Positions 36,214 through 45,507 of a DNA stretch of 64,000 nt are shown piece by piece (the stretch's first letter is position 1; each line of letters starts with the position of its first letter). The position numbers and the translations under genes are program-made. This stretch comes from JAMZMI01 sp039944535 (GTDB taxonomy: Bacteria > Bacteroidota > Bacteroidia > Cytophagales > Cyclobacteriaceae), in contig JBDUYP010000004.1 in the NCBI GenBank assembly GCA_039944535.1, positions 186,001 to 250,000 of the forward strand, given 5' to 3'. The notes under the pieces are model-generated. The model was not told the origin of the DNA. It was given only the letters and a program-made list of their open reading frames with translations, and ran no database searches.

Positions 36214-36963
36214 ATGGAAATATTAGGAATTGACATTGGCGGATCCGGAATTAAAGGTGCCATTGTGGAAACTAAAAATGGAGAATTAATAACTGATCGA
36301 AAGCGAATCCCAACCCCACAACCAGCAACTCCGGAAGCTATGCTGGATACGGTCAAAGAATTGGTTGATTTTTTTGGATGGAAAGGAGTTATTGGTTGCG
36401 GTTTTCCTGCGGCTGTTCAGCACGATATTGTCAGAACCGCAAGCAATATTGATAAATCGTGGATTGGACTGAATGCCGCAAAAAAGATACAAAAACTTAC
36501 AGGGTGTCCCACCCACGTAGTAAATGACGTGGATGCGGCCGGGCTGGCTGAAATGAAAATTGGTGCTGGCAAGAAAGAGAAAGGTGTAACTATTATGCTG
36601 GCTGCTGGCACGGGTATCGGATCGGCCATTTTTATAAAAAAGCAACTCGTTCCGAATATGGAATTAGGCTTCATACATGTCAACGGAATGCCAGGCGAAC
36701 ATTATGCTGCCAACTCCGTGCGTGAAAGAGAAAATCTGGACTGGAAAACCTGGGCAGGTAGATTCAATGAATACCTCCATAGACTAGATTCATTGTTTTG
36801 GCCGGACCTCTTTATTTTAGGCGGTGGAGTCAGTAAAAAATTTGACGAATATGGGAAGTATTTTGATGTAAAAACACCGGTGGTTCCGGCCATGACAAAA
36901 AACCACGCTGGAATCATAGGTGCGGCGCTAGCTGCTAAGGACGAAGGCTTAAAAGCGAAATAA
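36214..36963 (+). CDS. ppgK: Polyphosphate glucokinase (ROK family)
   Basis: The protein has 249 residues from ATG 36214 (a TTG at 36205 is in frame upstream). It has the ROK phosphate motif GIDIGGSGIKGAIV, the PpgK-type segment IGCGFPAAV, the loop AAGTGIGSAIF and the C-terminal motif FILGGGVSKKF. Polyphosphate glucokinases (EC 2.7.1.63) phosphorylate glucose with polyphosphate or ATP and have this short ROK form without the zinc-binding cysteines of sugar-repressor ROKs. The stop TAA shares its last base with the ATG of the following dehydrogenase. Symbol follows the family; phosphate-donor preference is not provable here. Confidence 0.85.
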   Translation: MEILGIDIGGSGIKGAIVETKNGELITDRKRIPTPQPATPEAMLDTVKELVDFFGWKGVIGCGFPAAVQHDIVRTASNIDKSWIGLNAAKKIQKLTGCPTHVVNDVDAAGLAEMKIGAGKKEKGVTIMLAAGTGIGSAIFIKKQLVPNMELGFIHVNGMPGEHYAANSVRERENLDWKTWAGRFNEYLHRLDSLFWPDLFILGGGVSKKFDEYGKYFDVKTPVVPAMTKNHAGIIGAALAAKDEGLKAK

Positions 36964-37898
36964 TGGCTAAAATAGTAATACTGGAGGCACACAACTCCAA
37001 CCCCGGTGACTTGTCATGGGCAGAAATAGAAAAACTCGGGGATGTCACTATTTATCAGAGAACATCGCAGGATCAGATAATAGAAAGAGCTGCAGGAGCC
37101 GATATTCTCATCACCAATAAATTGAAGATCTCTGCCGATGTTTTGGTTCAACTTCCTGAACTTAAATTAATCCACCAGCTCGCTACGGGCACTGATAACA
37201 TTGATAAAGAGGCAGCAAAAAAACAAGGAGTTGAAGTAATGAATGCTGTGGGCTATAGCACAAACGCCGTAGCGCAGCATGTATTTGCACTGATACTGCA
37301 ACTTACAAGTCACGTTTCTCTGCACAACGATGCTGTTGGTTCGGGGCAATGGTCAAAATCAGGCGACTGGTGCTACATGCTCAAAACCCCTATTGAATTG
37401 GCTGGAAAAAGTCTTGGCATTATAGGTTTCGGAAAAATAGGTCAGGCAGTGGCGAGGCTCGGTCTGGCGTACGGTATGAATATTCTGGTGAACAGCAATC
37501 ACGCGACTGCAACGCAGTACCCTGAAGTGGCGATAGTAAGTTTAGATGAGTTAGCTCGGAAAAGCGACTTTGTATCGATCCATTCTCCCCTAACTGATAA
37601 AACAGCAGGTATTATCAACCATGATTTTTTATCCAAAATGGCATCAAATGCCTTTCTGATAAATACAGCAAGAGGCGGTCATGTGATAGAAAAAGACCTG
37701 TATGATGCCCTGAAAAATGAGAAGATCGCCGGGGCTGGTCTTGATGTTACAAATCAAGAACCAATCGAACCAGACAATCCACTGTTGACCCTTGACAATT
37801 GCATTATCACCCCGCATATTGCCTGGACGGCATTTGAGGCAAGAAGGCGCCTTATCGGAATTGTGGCTCAAAACATCCGTTCATTCTTAGAAGCTTAA
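36963..37898 (+). CDS. D-2-hydroxyacid dehydrogenase
   Basis: The protein has 311 residues with an N-terminal substrate domain and a central NAD-binding domain (GFGKIG at 155-160). The catalytic triad is complete: R237 (NTARGG), E266 (NQEP) and H285 (TPHIAW). ISGYSTNAVAQHVFAL-type residues (GYSTNAVAQHV, about 97-107) mark the glycerate dehydrogenase/hydroxypyruvate reductase branch. It reduces 2-oxoacids such as hydroxypyruvate or glyoxylate with NAD(P)H. Start overlaps the glucokinase stop by one base, so the pair is coupled, linking hexose phosphorylation and glycerate/serine metabolism. Confidence 0.92.
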   Translation: MAKIVILEAHNSNPGDLSWAEIEKLGDVTIYQRTSQDQIIERAAGADILITNKLKISADVLVQLPELKLIHQLATGTDNIDKEAAKKQGVEVMNAVGYSTNAVAQHVFALILQLTSHVSLHNDAVGSGQWSKSGDWCYMLKTPIELAGKSLGIIGFGKIGQAVARLGLAYGMNILVNSNHATATQYPEVAIVSLDELARKSDFVSIHSPLTDKTAGIINHDFLSKMASNAFLINTARGGHVIEKDLYDALKNEKIAGAGLDVTNQEPIEPDNPLLTLDNCIITPHIAWTAFEARRRLIGIVAQNIRSFLEA

Positions 37899-37971
37899 GC
37901 AGCGTTTTATATCAATTGTTTAAATCAATGATTTTCACTTACTTAAGTTCCTAAACCCTAATTAACCTGAG

Positions 37972-39651
37972 ATGAATAATTTACCCTGGCTGGCACAATA
38001 CCCTAAAAATGTGCCACACGAAATAGACCCTTCAGAGTACGAGAACCTCATTGAATTTATCGAATCTACGGCAGCCAAATTTGGCAAAGCTGTTGCATTT
38101 GAGAATATGGGAGTGGAACTTTCATTTCAGCAGATCAATGAGCTGAGTGATCATTTTGCTAATTATTTGCTACATGAAACCAATCTCAAGCCGGGCGACA
38201 GAGTAGCTTTGCAAATGCCCAACGTGCTACAATATCCTGTAGCTCTTTTTGGGGTGTTGAAAGCTGGGATGATTGTGGTCAATACCAACCCTCAATACAA
38301 GCCTTCTGAGATGAAACATCAGTTTGAGGATTCGGGAGCCAAAGCCATCATTATTCTCAATACGTTTGCTTATAAATTGGAGGAAGTCCTGCCAAAACTA
38401 CCTGAACTTCAAACAGTTATCGTCGCTGAAGTTGGGGACCTTCTGGGCAACCTTAAAGGAGCCATTGTGGATTTCATGATCAAGCGTGTGAAGCGAATGG
38501 TGCCGGAATACAACCTTCCCATGGCTTTGGATTTCAACCACATCATCAATAAAGGGAAAAAGTATAAATATCAGAGGCCTGAAATTAAACCTACTGATCT
38601 GGCTTTGCTTCAATATACGGGAGGAACTACCGGAGTAGCCAAAGGAGCGGCGCTAACACACCGAAATATCATTGCTAATATTCTTCAGGTAAATGCCTGG
38701 ATGCGTCCTAAACTAAAGGCAGGAGAAGAAACTATCATCACAGCTCTACCGCTATATCATGTCTTTGCTTTGACGGTCAATTGCTTTGGTTTTTATGGTA
38801 TCGGCGCTAAAAACATCCTCATAACTGACCCTCGTAAGATGGATGACTTCATTAAAACATTGAAGCAACATCCATTTAGTGTGATCACAGGGGTAAACAC
38901 GCTTTTCAACGGGCTAGTACAAAGAGAAGCTTTTAAAACAGTCGATTGTAGCCATTTGAAACTGGCTATTGCTGGGGGCATGGCCTTACAGAAAACTGTG
39001 TTTGACCAGTGGAAGCAGCTAACAGGTGTTGAAATAGCCGAAGGTTACGGCCTCAGCGAGACCTCTCCTCTCCTAACCTGCAATCCGATAGACGGCACAG
39101 CAAAGCTTGGGACCATTGGACTGCCTGTTCCCTCTACTGAATTGCAAATAGTAAATGACGATGGTGAAGTGCAGCCGCAAGGCGAGATTGGAGAGATATG
39201 GGCCAAAGGACCACAAGTGATGTCTGGCTACTGGCAAAATCAGAAAGAAACCGAAAATGTCATGAGCGGTGAATGGTTTAAAACCGGCGATATAGCGCTC
39301 ATTGATGAGGAGGGATTTGTAAAGATCGTGGACAGAAAAAAGGAAATGATCAACGTTGGGGGTATGAAAGTGTTTCCAAACGAAGTTGAAAATGTAATTA
39401 CCCAACTGGATGGCATTCTGGAAGCTGGTGTCATTGGAGTTCCGCACAAATCCTCAGGCGAGGTGGTGAAGGCCTTTGTGGTGAAGACGAATCCGGATAT
39501 AACAGAAGATCAAATTATGAAACACTGTAGAGATTATCTGGCAGCCTATAAAATGCCAAGATTCATAGAGTTTAGGGAAGAGCTACCTAAATCGGCAGTT
39601 GGAAAAATACTGAGGAAAGACCTACGAAAAGAAGTGCAAGAGGCCCTTTAA
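37972..39651 (+). CDS. fadD: Long-chain fatty acid-CoA ligase (AMP-forming)
   Basis: The protein has 559 residues. ANL-family motifs: P-loop YTGGTTGVAKGA, GYGLSETSP, the hinge region WFKTGDIALIDEEGF with IVDRKKEMINVGGMKVFP, and the catalytic lysine in KSAVGKILRKDL near the end. Length and motifs match FadD, which activates fatty acids with ATP and CoA for beta-oxidation or lipid synthesis, on the inner membrane face. It lies 73 bp after the dehydrogenase gene. Its stop interlocks with that of the convergent hybrid kinase (TTAA). The symbol is used in the family sense. Confidence 0.92.
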   Translation: MNNLPWLAQYPKNVPHEIDPSEYENLIEFIESTAAKFGKAVAFENMGVELSFQQINELSDHFANYLLHETNLKPGDRVALQMPNVLQYPVALFGVLKAGMIVVNTNPQYKPSEMKHQFEDSGAKAIIILNTFAYKLEEVLPKLPELQTVIVAEVGDLLGNLKGAIVDFMIKRVKRMVPEYNLPMALDFNHIINKGKKYKYQRPEIKPTDLALLQYTGGTTGVAKGAALTHRNIIANILQVNAWMRPKLKAGEETIITALPLYHVFALTVNCFGFYGIGAKNILITDPRKMDDFIKTLKQHPFSVITGVNTLFNGLVQREAFKTVDCSHLKLAIAGGMALQKTVFDQWKQLTGVEIAEGYGLSETSPLLTCNPIDGTAKLGTIGLPVPSTELQIVNDDGEVQPQGEIGEIWAKGPQVMSGYWQNQKETENVMSGEWFKTGDIALIDEEGFVKIVDRKKEMINVGGMKVFPNEVENVITQLDGILEAGVIGVPHKSSGEVVKAFVVKTNPDITEDQIMKHCRDYLAAYKMPRFIEFREELPKSAVGKILRKDLRKEVQEAL

Positions 39652-41990
39652 GAATTCACCTTTCCAACCGACGTATACTTCACAATTGTTTTGTAGAGAA
39701 CTTCAGGATCGAAAGGTTTCCCCATGACATCATTCATTCCTACTGATAGGCATTTGTCGGTAACTTCTGGCAATACGTCTGCTGACAATGCTACAATCGG
39801 CACCTCCTGACTATAGGTATCGTCTTTTGCGCGAATCGCACTTGTGGTATCAAAACCATTCATTACAGGCATTTGAATATCCATCAAAATCAAATTGTAG
39901 GTGTTCTTTTCGAGTGCTTCCAGTGCCTCTTTCCCGTCGAAAACCATATCAACCTGACATCCCCATTTCAGCAAAAACTTGGAGGCCACTATTTGATTTA
40001 CGTGATTATCCTCCACCAGTAAGATGCTGAGTCCATTTAGGTTTTTGAGTAAGGAGGTCTGATTTCCATGTTGCTTCCCAACAGAGTTAGATTTGTTGAA
40101 TGCTATTTCGAAATAGAATCTGGCTCCTTTGCCAATTTCACTTTCCACTTTCAGCTCACCCCCCTGAAGGTTAAGCAGGCGTTTGGAAATGGCAAGCCCC
40201 AGCCCCGTACCTCCTACGCGGTGTTGTTGCCTGTTATGCACCTGGCTGAATCGTTCGAAAATCGTTTCTAAATTTTCTTTAGATATACCAATACCTGTAT
40301 CAGAAACGGAAATCATAAATCGGGCACTCTCCTTGGCTTCTTTAACAAACTCAACCGACATTTCTACAGAGCCTTCTTTTGTGAATTTGATGGCATTGCT
40401 AACCAGATTATTAAGCACCTGTCCGAATCGTACCGGATCACCTACGAGTAAATCCGGAATATCCATGTCAGCTTTGAAGAAGAGTTTTATGCCTTTATCG
40501 TTTGCCTTCTGTTTATAAGTGGAAATCACATTATTGCAGACTTCCGTAATAGAAAAATCTACTTCATCGAGTTCTATTCTACCCTCATCTATCTTGGTGA
40601 AATCCAAAATATCATTAAGAATGACCAATAGTGCCTCAGATGACTGCTTCATAAGGTTGAGCGATTCCAACTGGTCTTCACGAGGATTTTCTGACAAAAG
40701 AAAATCTATAGTTCCGCTCAAACCGTTCATCGGAGTTCGGATCTCATGACTCATGGTGGATAAAAAGTCCGCTTTGGCCATAGAGGCCCGTTCGGCATTC
40801 TCCTTGGCATCTTCCAGTGCCTCTTTGGCTTTTTTCTGATCCGAAATGTCTCGAATAAAAGAAGTAAAGACCAGCTCACCCTCCACCTCATTAGCCACAA
40901 TAGAGAGTTCCAAAGGGATAAGATCACCCCGCTTAGTCATACCCATTTCCTCCACTCGCTGGTTGAGCATTTTGTTGTCACCAGTGGCCAGATAATTTCT
41001 CATACCGTTTATATGGTCACCCCGCTTGTCAGGAGGAACAATGAAATCAGCCAAAGGTTTATTTATGACTTCATCCTCAGACCATCCAAATATATTCTCA
41101 GCCTGAATATTCCATAATTGCACGTTACCATTGGAGTCCAAAATTACAACAGCATCCATGGCTGTCTCAATTAAGCTCCTCAATTGCTCGGCTTTATCCT
41201 TGAGCTCTGATTGGATCTTACCCCTTACAGCAATCTCTTCTTTAAGTTTCAGATTAATATCTTCCAGCTCATCAGTTTTGCGTAGCAGAGCATCCTCTAT
41301 TTGAGATCTGTTGAGCAGGTTGAGCTGATGCTCGCTCATCTGAGATTCAGGCAGTATACTGAGAAGGAAATTGAATGACTCTAAAAACTGGAAGTTTTCC
41401 GTTAGACTGGAATATGCTTGCTGAAACCAGCCACGAACTTTTTGATTACCAAAGGCTTGTGTTAAATCCTGATAGATCAATGTAACCTCGTAGTTAAGTG
41501 TACTCACAAGGTTTGGCTTGGTTAGGCCTCCAAATTTTAGTTGCTCAAAGGATTTTTCAAGTTGATACTCAAAGTTTCTGAATAGTTCATGACGTGAGTT
41601 TCCCATCAATTCCGAACTATCATGCTCAATGAATTCCAGGAGAAAACCGGAAAGTAGCATTTCTTGCCTTTCTTCCGGTTCATAAATCAGTCGAAAGTAT
41701 TTGTTCTTAGCAATATTCGGAAACCTGCTTTTGAATTCGCTCCGTAAGCCAATTACAGATTTGTGATCGCGTAGGGATCTCTCAAAAAGAAGGAAAAGTC
41801 CAATGAAATAATCAATCTGGCTTACCCTGTCTTGTTTGCGAATAAACGTGAGGCGGTCTTCAAGTAGTTGGTTCCAGACTTCAGAAGCTTTTTTCCTTTC
41901 AAAGTATTCAAAAAAAGCATCTATTTCGTTTCCGTCAACGACAGGAACGGGAGGTTTTAGGCGGAGAATATTTTGAAAAAAGCGACGCAA
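39648..41990 (-). CDS. Cytoplasmic hybrid sensor histidine kinase/response regulator
   Basis: The protein has 780 residues from a TTG start at 41990 (a stop lies upstream in frame and no ATG occurs for about 110 codons). Order: an all-helical domain of no recognised family (1-225), coiled coil (230-270), PAS (270-385), HisKA with H415 (STMSHEIRTP), HATPase (510-635; SDTGIGI, GGTGLGLAIS) and a receiver (655-775) with D704 (LMDIQMP). There are no TM segments. The gene begins 7 bp after a small membrane-protein gene, which may supply the membrane input. Output is through its own receiver and an Hpt or regulator elsewhere. Confidence 0.93.
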   Translation of the reverse strand: MRRFFQNILRLKPPVPVVDGNEIDAFFEYFERKKASEVWNQLLEDRLTFIRKQDRVSQIDYFIGLFLLFERSLRDHKSVIGLRSEFKSRFPNIAKNKYFRLIYEPEERQEMLLSGFLLEFIEHDSSELMGNSRHELFRNFEYQLEKSFEQLKFGGLTKPNLVSTLNYEVTLIYQDLTQAFGNQKVRGWFQQAYSSLTENFQFLESFNFLLSILPESQMSEHQLNLLNRSQIEDALLRKTDELEDINLKLKEEIAVRGKIQSELKDKAEQLRSLIETAMDAVVILDSNGNVQLWNIQAENIFGWSEDEVINKPLADFIVPPDKRGDHINGMRNYLATGDNKMLNQRVEEMGMTKRGDLIPLELSIVANEVEGELVFTSFIRDISDQKKAKEALEDAKENAERASMAKADFLSTMSHEIRTPMNGLSGTIDFLLSENPREDQLESLNLMKQSSEALLVILNDILDFTKIDEGRIELDEVDFSITEVCNNVISTYKQKANDKGIKLFFKADMDIPDLLVGDPVRFGQVLNNLVSNAIKFTKEGSVEMSVEFVKEAKESARFMISVSDTGIGISKENLETIFERFSQVHNRQQHRVGGTGLGLAISKRLLNLQGGELKVESEIGKGARFYFEIAFNKSNSVGKQHGNQTSLLKNLNGLSILLVEDNHVNQIVASKFLLKWGCQVDMVFDGKEALEALEKNTYNLILMDIQMPVMNGFDTTSAIRAKDDTYSQEVPIVALSADVLPEVTDKCLSVGMNDVMGKPFDPEVLYKTIVKYTSVGKVNS

Positions 41991-41997
41991 AAATATA

Positions 41998-42390
41998 CTA
42001 CTTACTCACTTTCCGGATTTGGTAGAATCCATAGCCAGACAAGCCCCAGGTTACCGTCAGGGCTACAAACCATGCCATATGGCCTCCAACCTCACCTAAA
42101 AATGAATTGAAAATATTGATACCAAATTGATGATCTAGCTGCATATGCAGATGACCTACACCCATCACAAGAAAGCCCCAAGCCAGATAGGTCATACCGG
42201 TTCCCAACTTTCCACCTCTCAGGACTTTAGAGTTCATGAAACTCAAAACCATGGCAATTCCTAAAAAAGGTAACTCCAACAAGCTCAGTACAAGATTGAT
42301 TTTGCCTCTTTTGCCTTCGCTTGCCACAAAAACTGATGGTGACATATAGAGCAATACGCTGATTGAAAGTAGTCGTGAAACCATTTTCAT
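41998..42390 (-). CDS. Small four-TM protein coupled to the hybrid kinase
   Basis: The protein has 130 residues with four hydrophobic segments: about 6-22, 32-50, 65-82 and 102-122. A histidine cluster, GHLHMQLDHQFG, sits in the loop after TM3 and could bind a metal or heme. No family was recognised. The gene ends 7 bp before the kinase start on the same strand, so the two are almost surely co-transcribed. A role as membrane sensor for the soluble kinase is inference. Confidence 0.75.
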   Translation of the reverse strand: MKMVSRLLSISVLLYMSPSVFVASEGKRGKINLVLSLLELPFLGIAMVLSFMNSKVLRGGKLGTGMTYLAWGFLVMGVGHLHMQLDHQFGINIFNSFLGEVGGHMAWFVALTVTWGLSGYGFYQIRKVSK

Positions 42391-42491
42391 TGTGTTGTCG
42401 ATAGTTAGGTTGAAATAGAAAGATAGAAATTAACCTTCAATACTTATCCACAAAGCACCACTTTTTGACAGGAACCCCCTCTTTAGTCCAG

Positions 42492-43079
42492 TCAACTCTT
42501 CTCGTTAAGCTTGTTTAATGCTGTTTGTAATTCTCTTTTAAGTTTTACTTCTTTTTCGCGTGACTGGGTTCTTTGATTTTCGAGTTGATCTTTTACTTGC
42601 TCTCTTTCTTTGATGGCCTGTTTTGTGATACGGTTGCTTCTTAAAAATGCCATGTAGCACAATACGAGCAAGCCTAGCAGGACAAAAATCACAACCCATA
42701 CGATTGAATTGTAAACTGGTTTTTTGAAAGGGATTCCAAGAAACAGTATTTGGTCATTGAAGCCTTGGCTCAACTCAAGACTTTCGCTCAGACTTGCAAT
42801 ACTGGCCCGTGCACTGTCTATTTCTACACTTTGAGCGGAAATCAGGTTTTTTAGCTGCAATATTTCTTTTTGACCCTTTGCGACACTATCGGCCAGAGCT
42901 CTTTTAAACTCTTCCATCCTGGTGACGGGCACCACCTTATATTCCTGCCAGGTTTTGTATTCTTCCATGATTTGATCAAATGAGTCAGTAATGGAAGTCG
43001 CCGTTTGTGCGGCTGAAGATGAAATGAGAACAATGATAAGTAAAGAGAATAGCGAGATTTTGGTAATTGTTGACTGCAT
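42492..43079 (-). CDS. TM-plus-coiled-coil protein at the end of the LRR operon
   Basis: The protein has 195 residues: a signal-like segment (about 5-24, ending SSAAQ), a first coiled coil (about 60-95), a TM segment (about 127-147) and a Lys/Glu-rich cytoplasmic coiled coil (about 152-193). The layout resembles a scaffold or anchor spanning the inner membrane. No family was recognised. It lies 9 bp downstream of the leucine-rich-repeat gene and so belongs to that operon. Confidence 0.75.
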   Translation of the reverse strand: MQSTITKISLFSLLIIVLISSSAAQTATSITDSFDQIMEEYKTWQEYKVVPVTRMEEFKRALADSVAKGQKEILQLKNLISAQSVEIDSARASIASLSESLELSQGFNDQILFLGIPFKKPVYNSIVWVVIFVLLGLLVLCYMAFLRSNRITKQAIKEREQVKDQLENQRTQSREKEVKLKRELQTALNKLNEKS

Positions 43080-43088
43080 GCTGGAGTT

Positions 43089-45506
43089 TTAATAAAAGGT
43101 AATTTTACATTCCGGGTTAAGTGACTGATATTCATCGACTTTGTGCTGTCTCAATCTTGTATTGAAACAAATAATTTCTTTGAGATCAGGTATATTTGTA
43201 AGTCGATCTAGCTTCCAAACCCGAGTATTCGACAAATTTAGGCTTTCTAGTTGATAGAGTTCTGAAAGTCCCTTAAGGTTCTTAATATTTGTTCCCGAAG
43301 CATCAATATGGGTGACCTCTTTTAGTTCACGAAATGGCTTCAAAGTTTTCACCGATGTGTTGGAGACATTCAAAACACGCAATCCTTTTAGGCTGTTTAT
43401 CGGCTCAAGATCCTCTAGTGGACAATAAGTGATTTCCAGTTGTTCGATGGTGCCCACTTCACTGAGTGGCCTTAAGTCCTGCACTTGGGAGTAACTTATT
43501 TTTAGGCTTTTCAAATTGATGAAAACATTCAGCGGACTAAGATTAGCAATCGGATGATTCGAGATTACCAGTTCTTCACTCTGGGTCAATTCATGCAATT
43601 GTTTGGGCGATGGACTTGCTGACCATGCATTTACCTGCTTTAGCGCAGTTGCCCATCCATCATCAAGTGATTCCCACCAGGCTTGTAGCTCTTCCGTTCG
43701 GTAAATTATCACCGGCGCTTGGGATTTTGAGATCAGCGTAATTACGTCTGAATCTATTAGCCGATTACTATCTACATCTATCAGCCTAAGAGATTTTAGT
43801 TTACTCAATGCTGAAATGTCTTCCACGGTTTTGGTACGAAGAATTAAAACTTCGAGATGGTTCAGGTCAGATAGCGGACTTAAATCATCTACTGGTAACC
43901 CACTGGCCATAAGCGTTTTAATGAGCCTTAAATCAGACACAAATTCTATATCGGTAAAAAGATTGCCTGATATGTTAAGGTATTGGAGCCTCGTAAATTT
44001 GGATAAAGGACTACCATCCAGGAGGTTTTTGCCTTCCAAATCAAGGGAATCAATATTGACCAGACGAACAAGCTCTTCCTGTGTAGGTTCTGCAGTAAAA
44101 CCTGATTGCCCCCTCAACTCATCTTTCCAATTATCGCTTAGACTCTCCCACCAGTTTTTCAGTTCATCCGCATTGGTCAATACTATCGCTTTGGGGCTGA
44201 CATCCATAAATTCAGAAGCCTGATCCTCACTCACTTTAGTATTATCACAATACAGCTTGGTCAGGATTGGAAGCACGGCTAGTTCGCTGATAGACTCTAT
44301 TTGAGTATTGTTAAGTTTTAGTACTTCCAAAGTTTCAAGCTCATATAGAGAACCAACGGCCTTCAGCGGTGTACCAGATAAGTCAATGGTTTTAATGGCT
44401 TGTAGGTTTATACTCAGCCACTCTGAGATGTGCGTGTTGGATAGGTTGAGGATTCTCAGATTCAATAGTCCATTAAACGGAAGGTTATTCTGTATAGAAA
44501 CATTTGAGAGCTGAAGCTCTTCAAGGTTTTTGAGACTTAGCAAGGTGGAAAAATCCGTAACGTAGGTTGAGGATAAATCAAGATACGTGAGCTTTGGAAA
44601 ATTCCTGAGCGTGGAAATATCATCGATGTGTGTGGAGGAAAGATTTAAATGGGTAAGATTTTGACAATACCTGAGCCTCTGGATATCGTTGATAATCGTG
44701 CCTGAAGCATCCAGATATTGAAGATCTGCTAAAACCCTTGCCGGCTCCAGGCTAAATACGGATGTCCCTGAGATATCGAGGTATTTTAGATTCCTCAGGT
44801 TGGAAACCGGATTTATATCAAGAAAAAACTCTCCCTCATCCAAATCAAGACTATCTACTTTGGCTACTGCCATTAGAAACGCTCTATCAACGGAATCCGC
44901 CGACTGAATGGGCATGCTCACTTTGGCTCTTAAGAGTTCTTTCCACGAAAGTGAAAGGGTCTCCCACCAAAGCCTTAATTCTTTTTCAAGATCGATTTTT
45001 GTGGTGTAGATACTTACGATCTTGAGGTCATCAGCATCCTCGTTATAGTTTACTTCGATATATCGCTGAGTTGATTGGCTCACCTTCAGCCCTTCAATGT
45101 TTACACCAGAGAGCACACTGGTGAAAGACACTTTGTAAAACATAAGCCCTAAATCCCCCTCCTGCTTTTCAACATCTACATTTTCAAAATCAAAATGGAT
45201 ATCTCTAAAAAAGAAATCCACATCCTGCAAGTAGGCCTTCACGTTTTTGTTGGTGACCACCACACGCTCAGGATCCAAGTCATCTTCAATCTGAACCTGA
45301 TCATCTCGAAAGATTTTTTTATAGCTCTCAGTGATAATTACCTCCTTGTCTCTCTGACTGGTCTTTTCGCTTCCTACGGTATTGAGCAAGTACTTATAAA
45401 AACTCACCAGACTTTCTACCTCTTTTACCTGAGAAGTAGTATCGGTTGTCTGAGCCATCAAACCAGCCGAGGTGAATAAACACAGTAAAGCAAGTATTGC
45501 TTTCAT
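43089..45506 (-). CDS. Secreted modular leucine-rich-repeat protein
   Basis: The start is ATG 45506, which gives a signal peptide (MKAILALLCLFTSAGLMAQ) and 805 residues. An N-terminal domain (about 25-175) precedes SDS22/internalin-type LRRs (pattern LxxLxxLDLSxTxIxDIS). The LRRs come as three modules, each opened by a Trp-rich linker (LWWETLSLSWKELL at 179, NWWESLSDNWKDEL at 451, AWWESLDDGWATAL at 609) and closed by a cap such as CDNTKVSEDQ or CFNTRLRQHK. It ends with NPECKITFY and has no type IX sorting domain. Probably a periplasmic or surface protein-binding scaffold. It is flanked closely by four other secreted or membrane protein genes. Confidence 0.88.
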   Translation of the reverse strand: MKAILALLCLFTSAGLMAQTTDTTSQVKEVESLVSFYKYLLNTVGSEKTSQRDKEVIITESYKKIFRDDQVQIEDDLDPERVVVTNKNVKAYLQDVDFFFRDIHFDFENVDVEKQEGDLGLMFYKVSFTSVLSGVNIEGLKVSQSTQRYIEVNYNEDADDLKIVSIYTTKIDLEKELRLWWETLSLSWKELLRAKVSMPIQSADSVDRAFLMAVAKVDSLDLDEGEFFLDINPVSNLRNLKYLDISGTSVFSLEPARVLADLQYLDASGTIINDIQRLRYCQNLTHLNLSSTHIDDISTLRNFPKLTYLDLSSTYVTDFSTLLSLKNLEELQLSNVSIQNNLPFNGLLNLRILNLSNTHISEWLSINLQAIKTIDLSGTPLKAVGSLYELETLEVLKLNNTQIESISELAVLPILTKLYCDNTKVSEDQASEFMDVSPKAIVLTNADELKNWWESLSDNWKDELRGQSGFTAEPTQEELVRLVNIDSLDLEGKNLLDGSPLSKFTRLQYLNISGNLFTDIEFVSDLRLIKTLMASGLPVDDLSPLSDLNHLEVLILRTKTVEDISALSKLKSLRLIDVDSNRLIDSDVITLISKSQAPVIIYRTEELQAWWESLDDGWATALKQVNAWSASPSPKQLHELTQSEELVISNHPIANLSPLNVFINLKSLKISYSQVQDLRPLSEVGTIEQLEITYCPLEDLEPINSLKGLRVLNVSNTSVKTLKPFRELKEVTHIDASGTNIKNLKGLSELYQLESLNLSNTRVWKLDRLTNIPDLKEIICFNTRLRQHKVDEYQSLNPECKITFY

Positions 45507-45507
45507 T

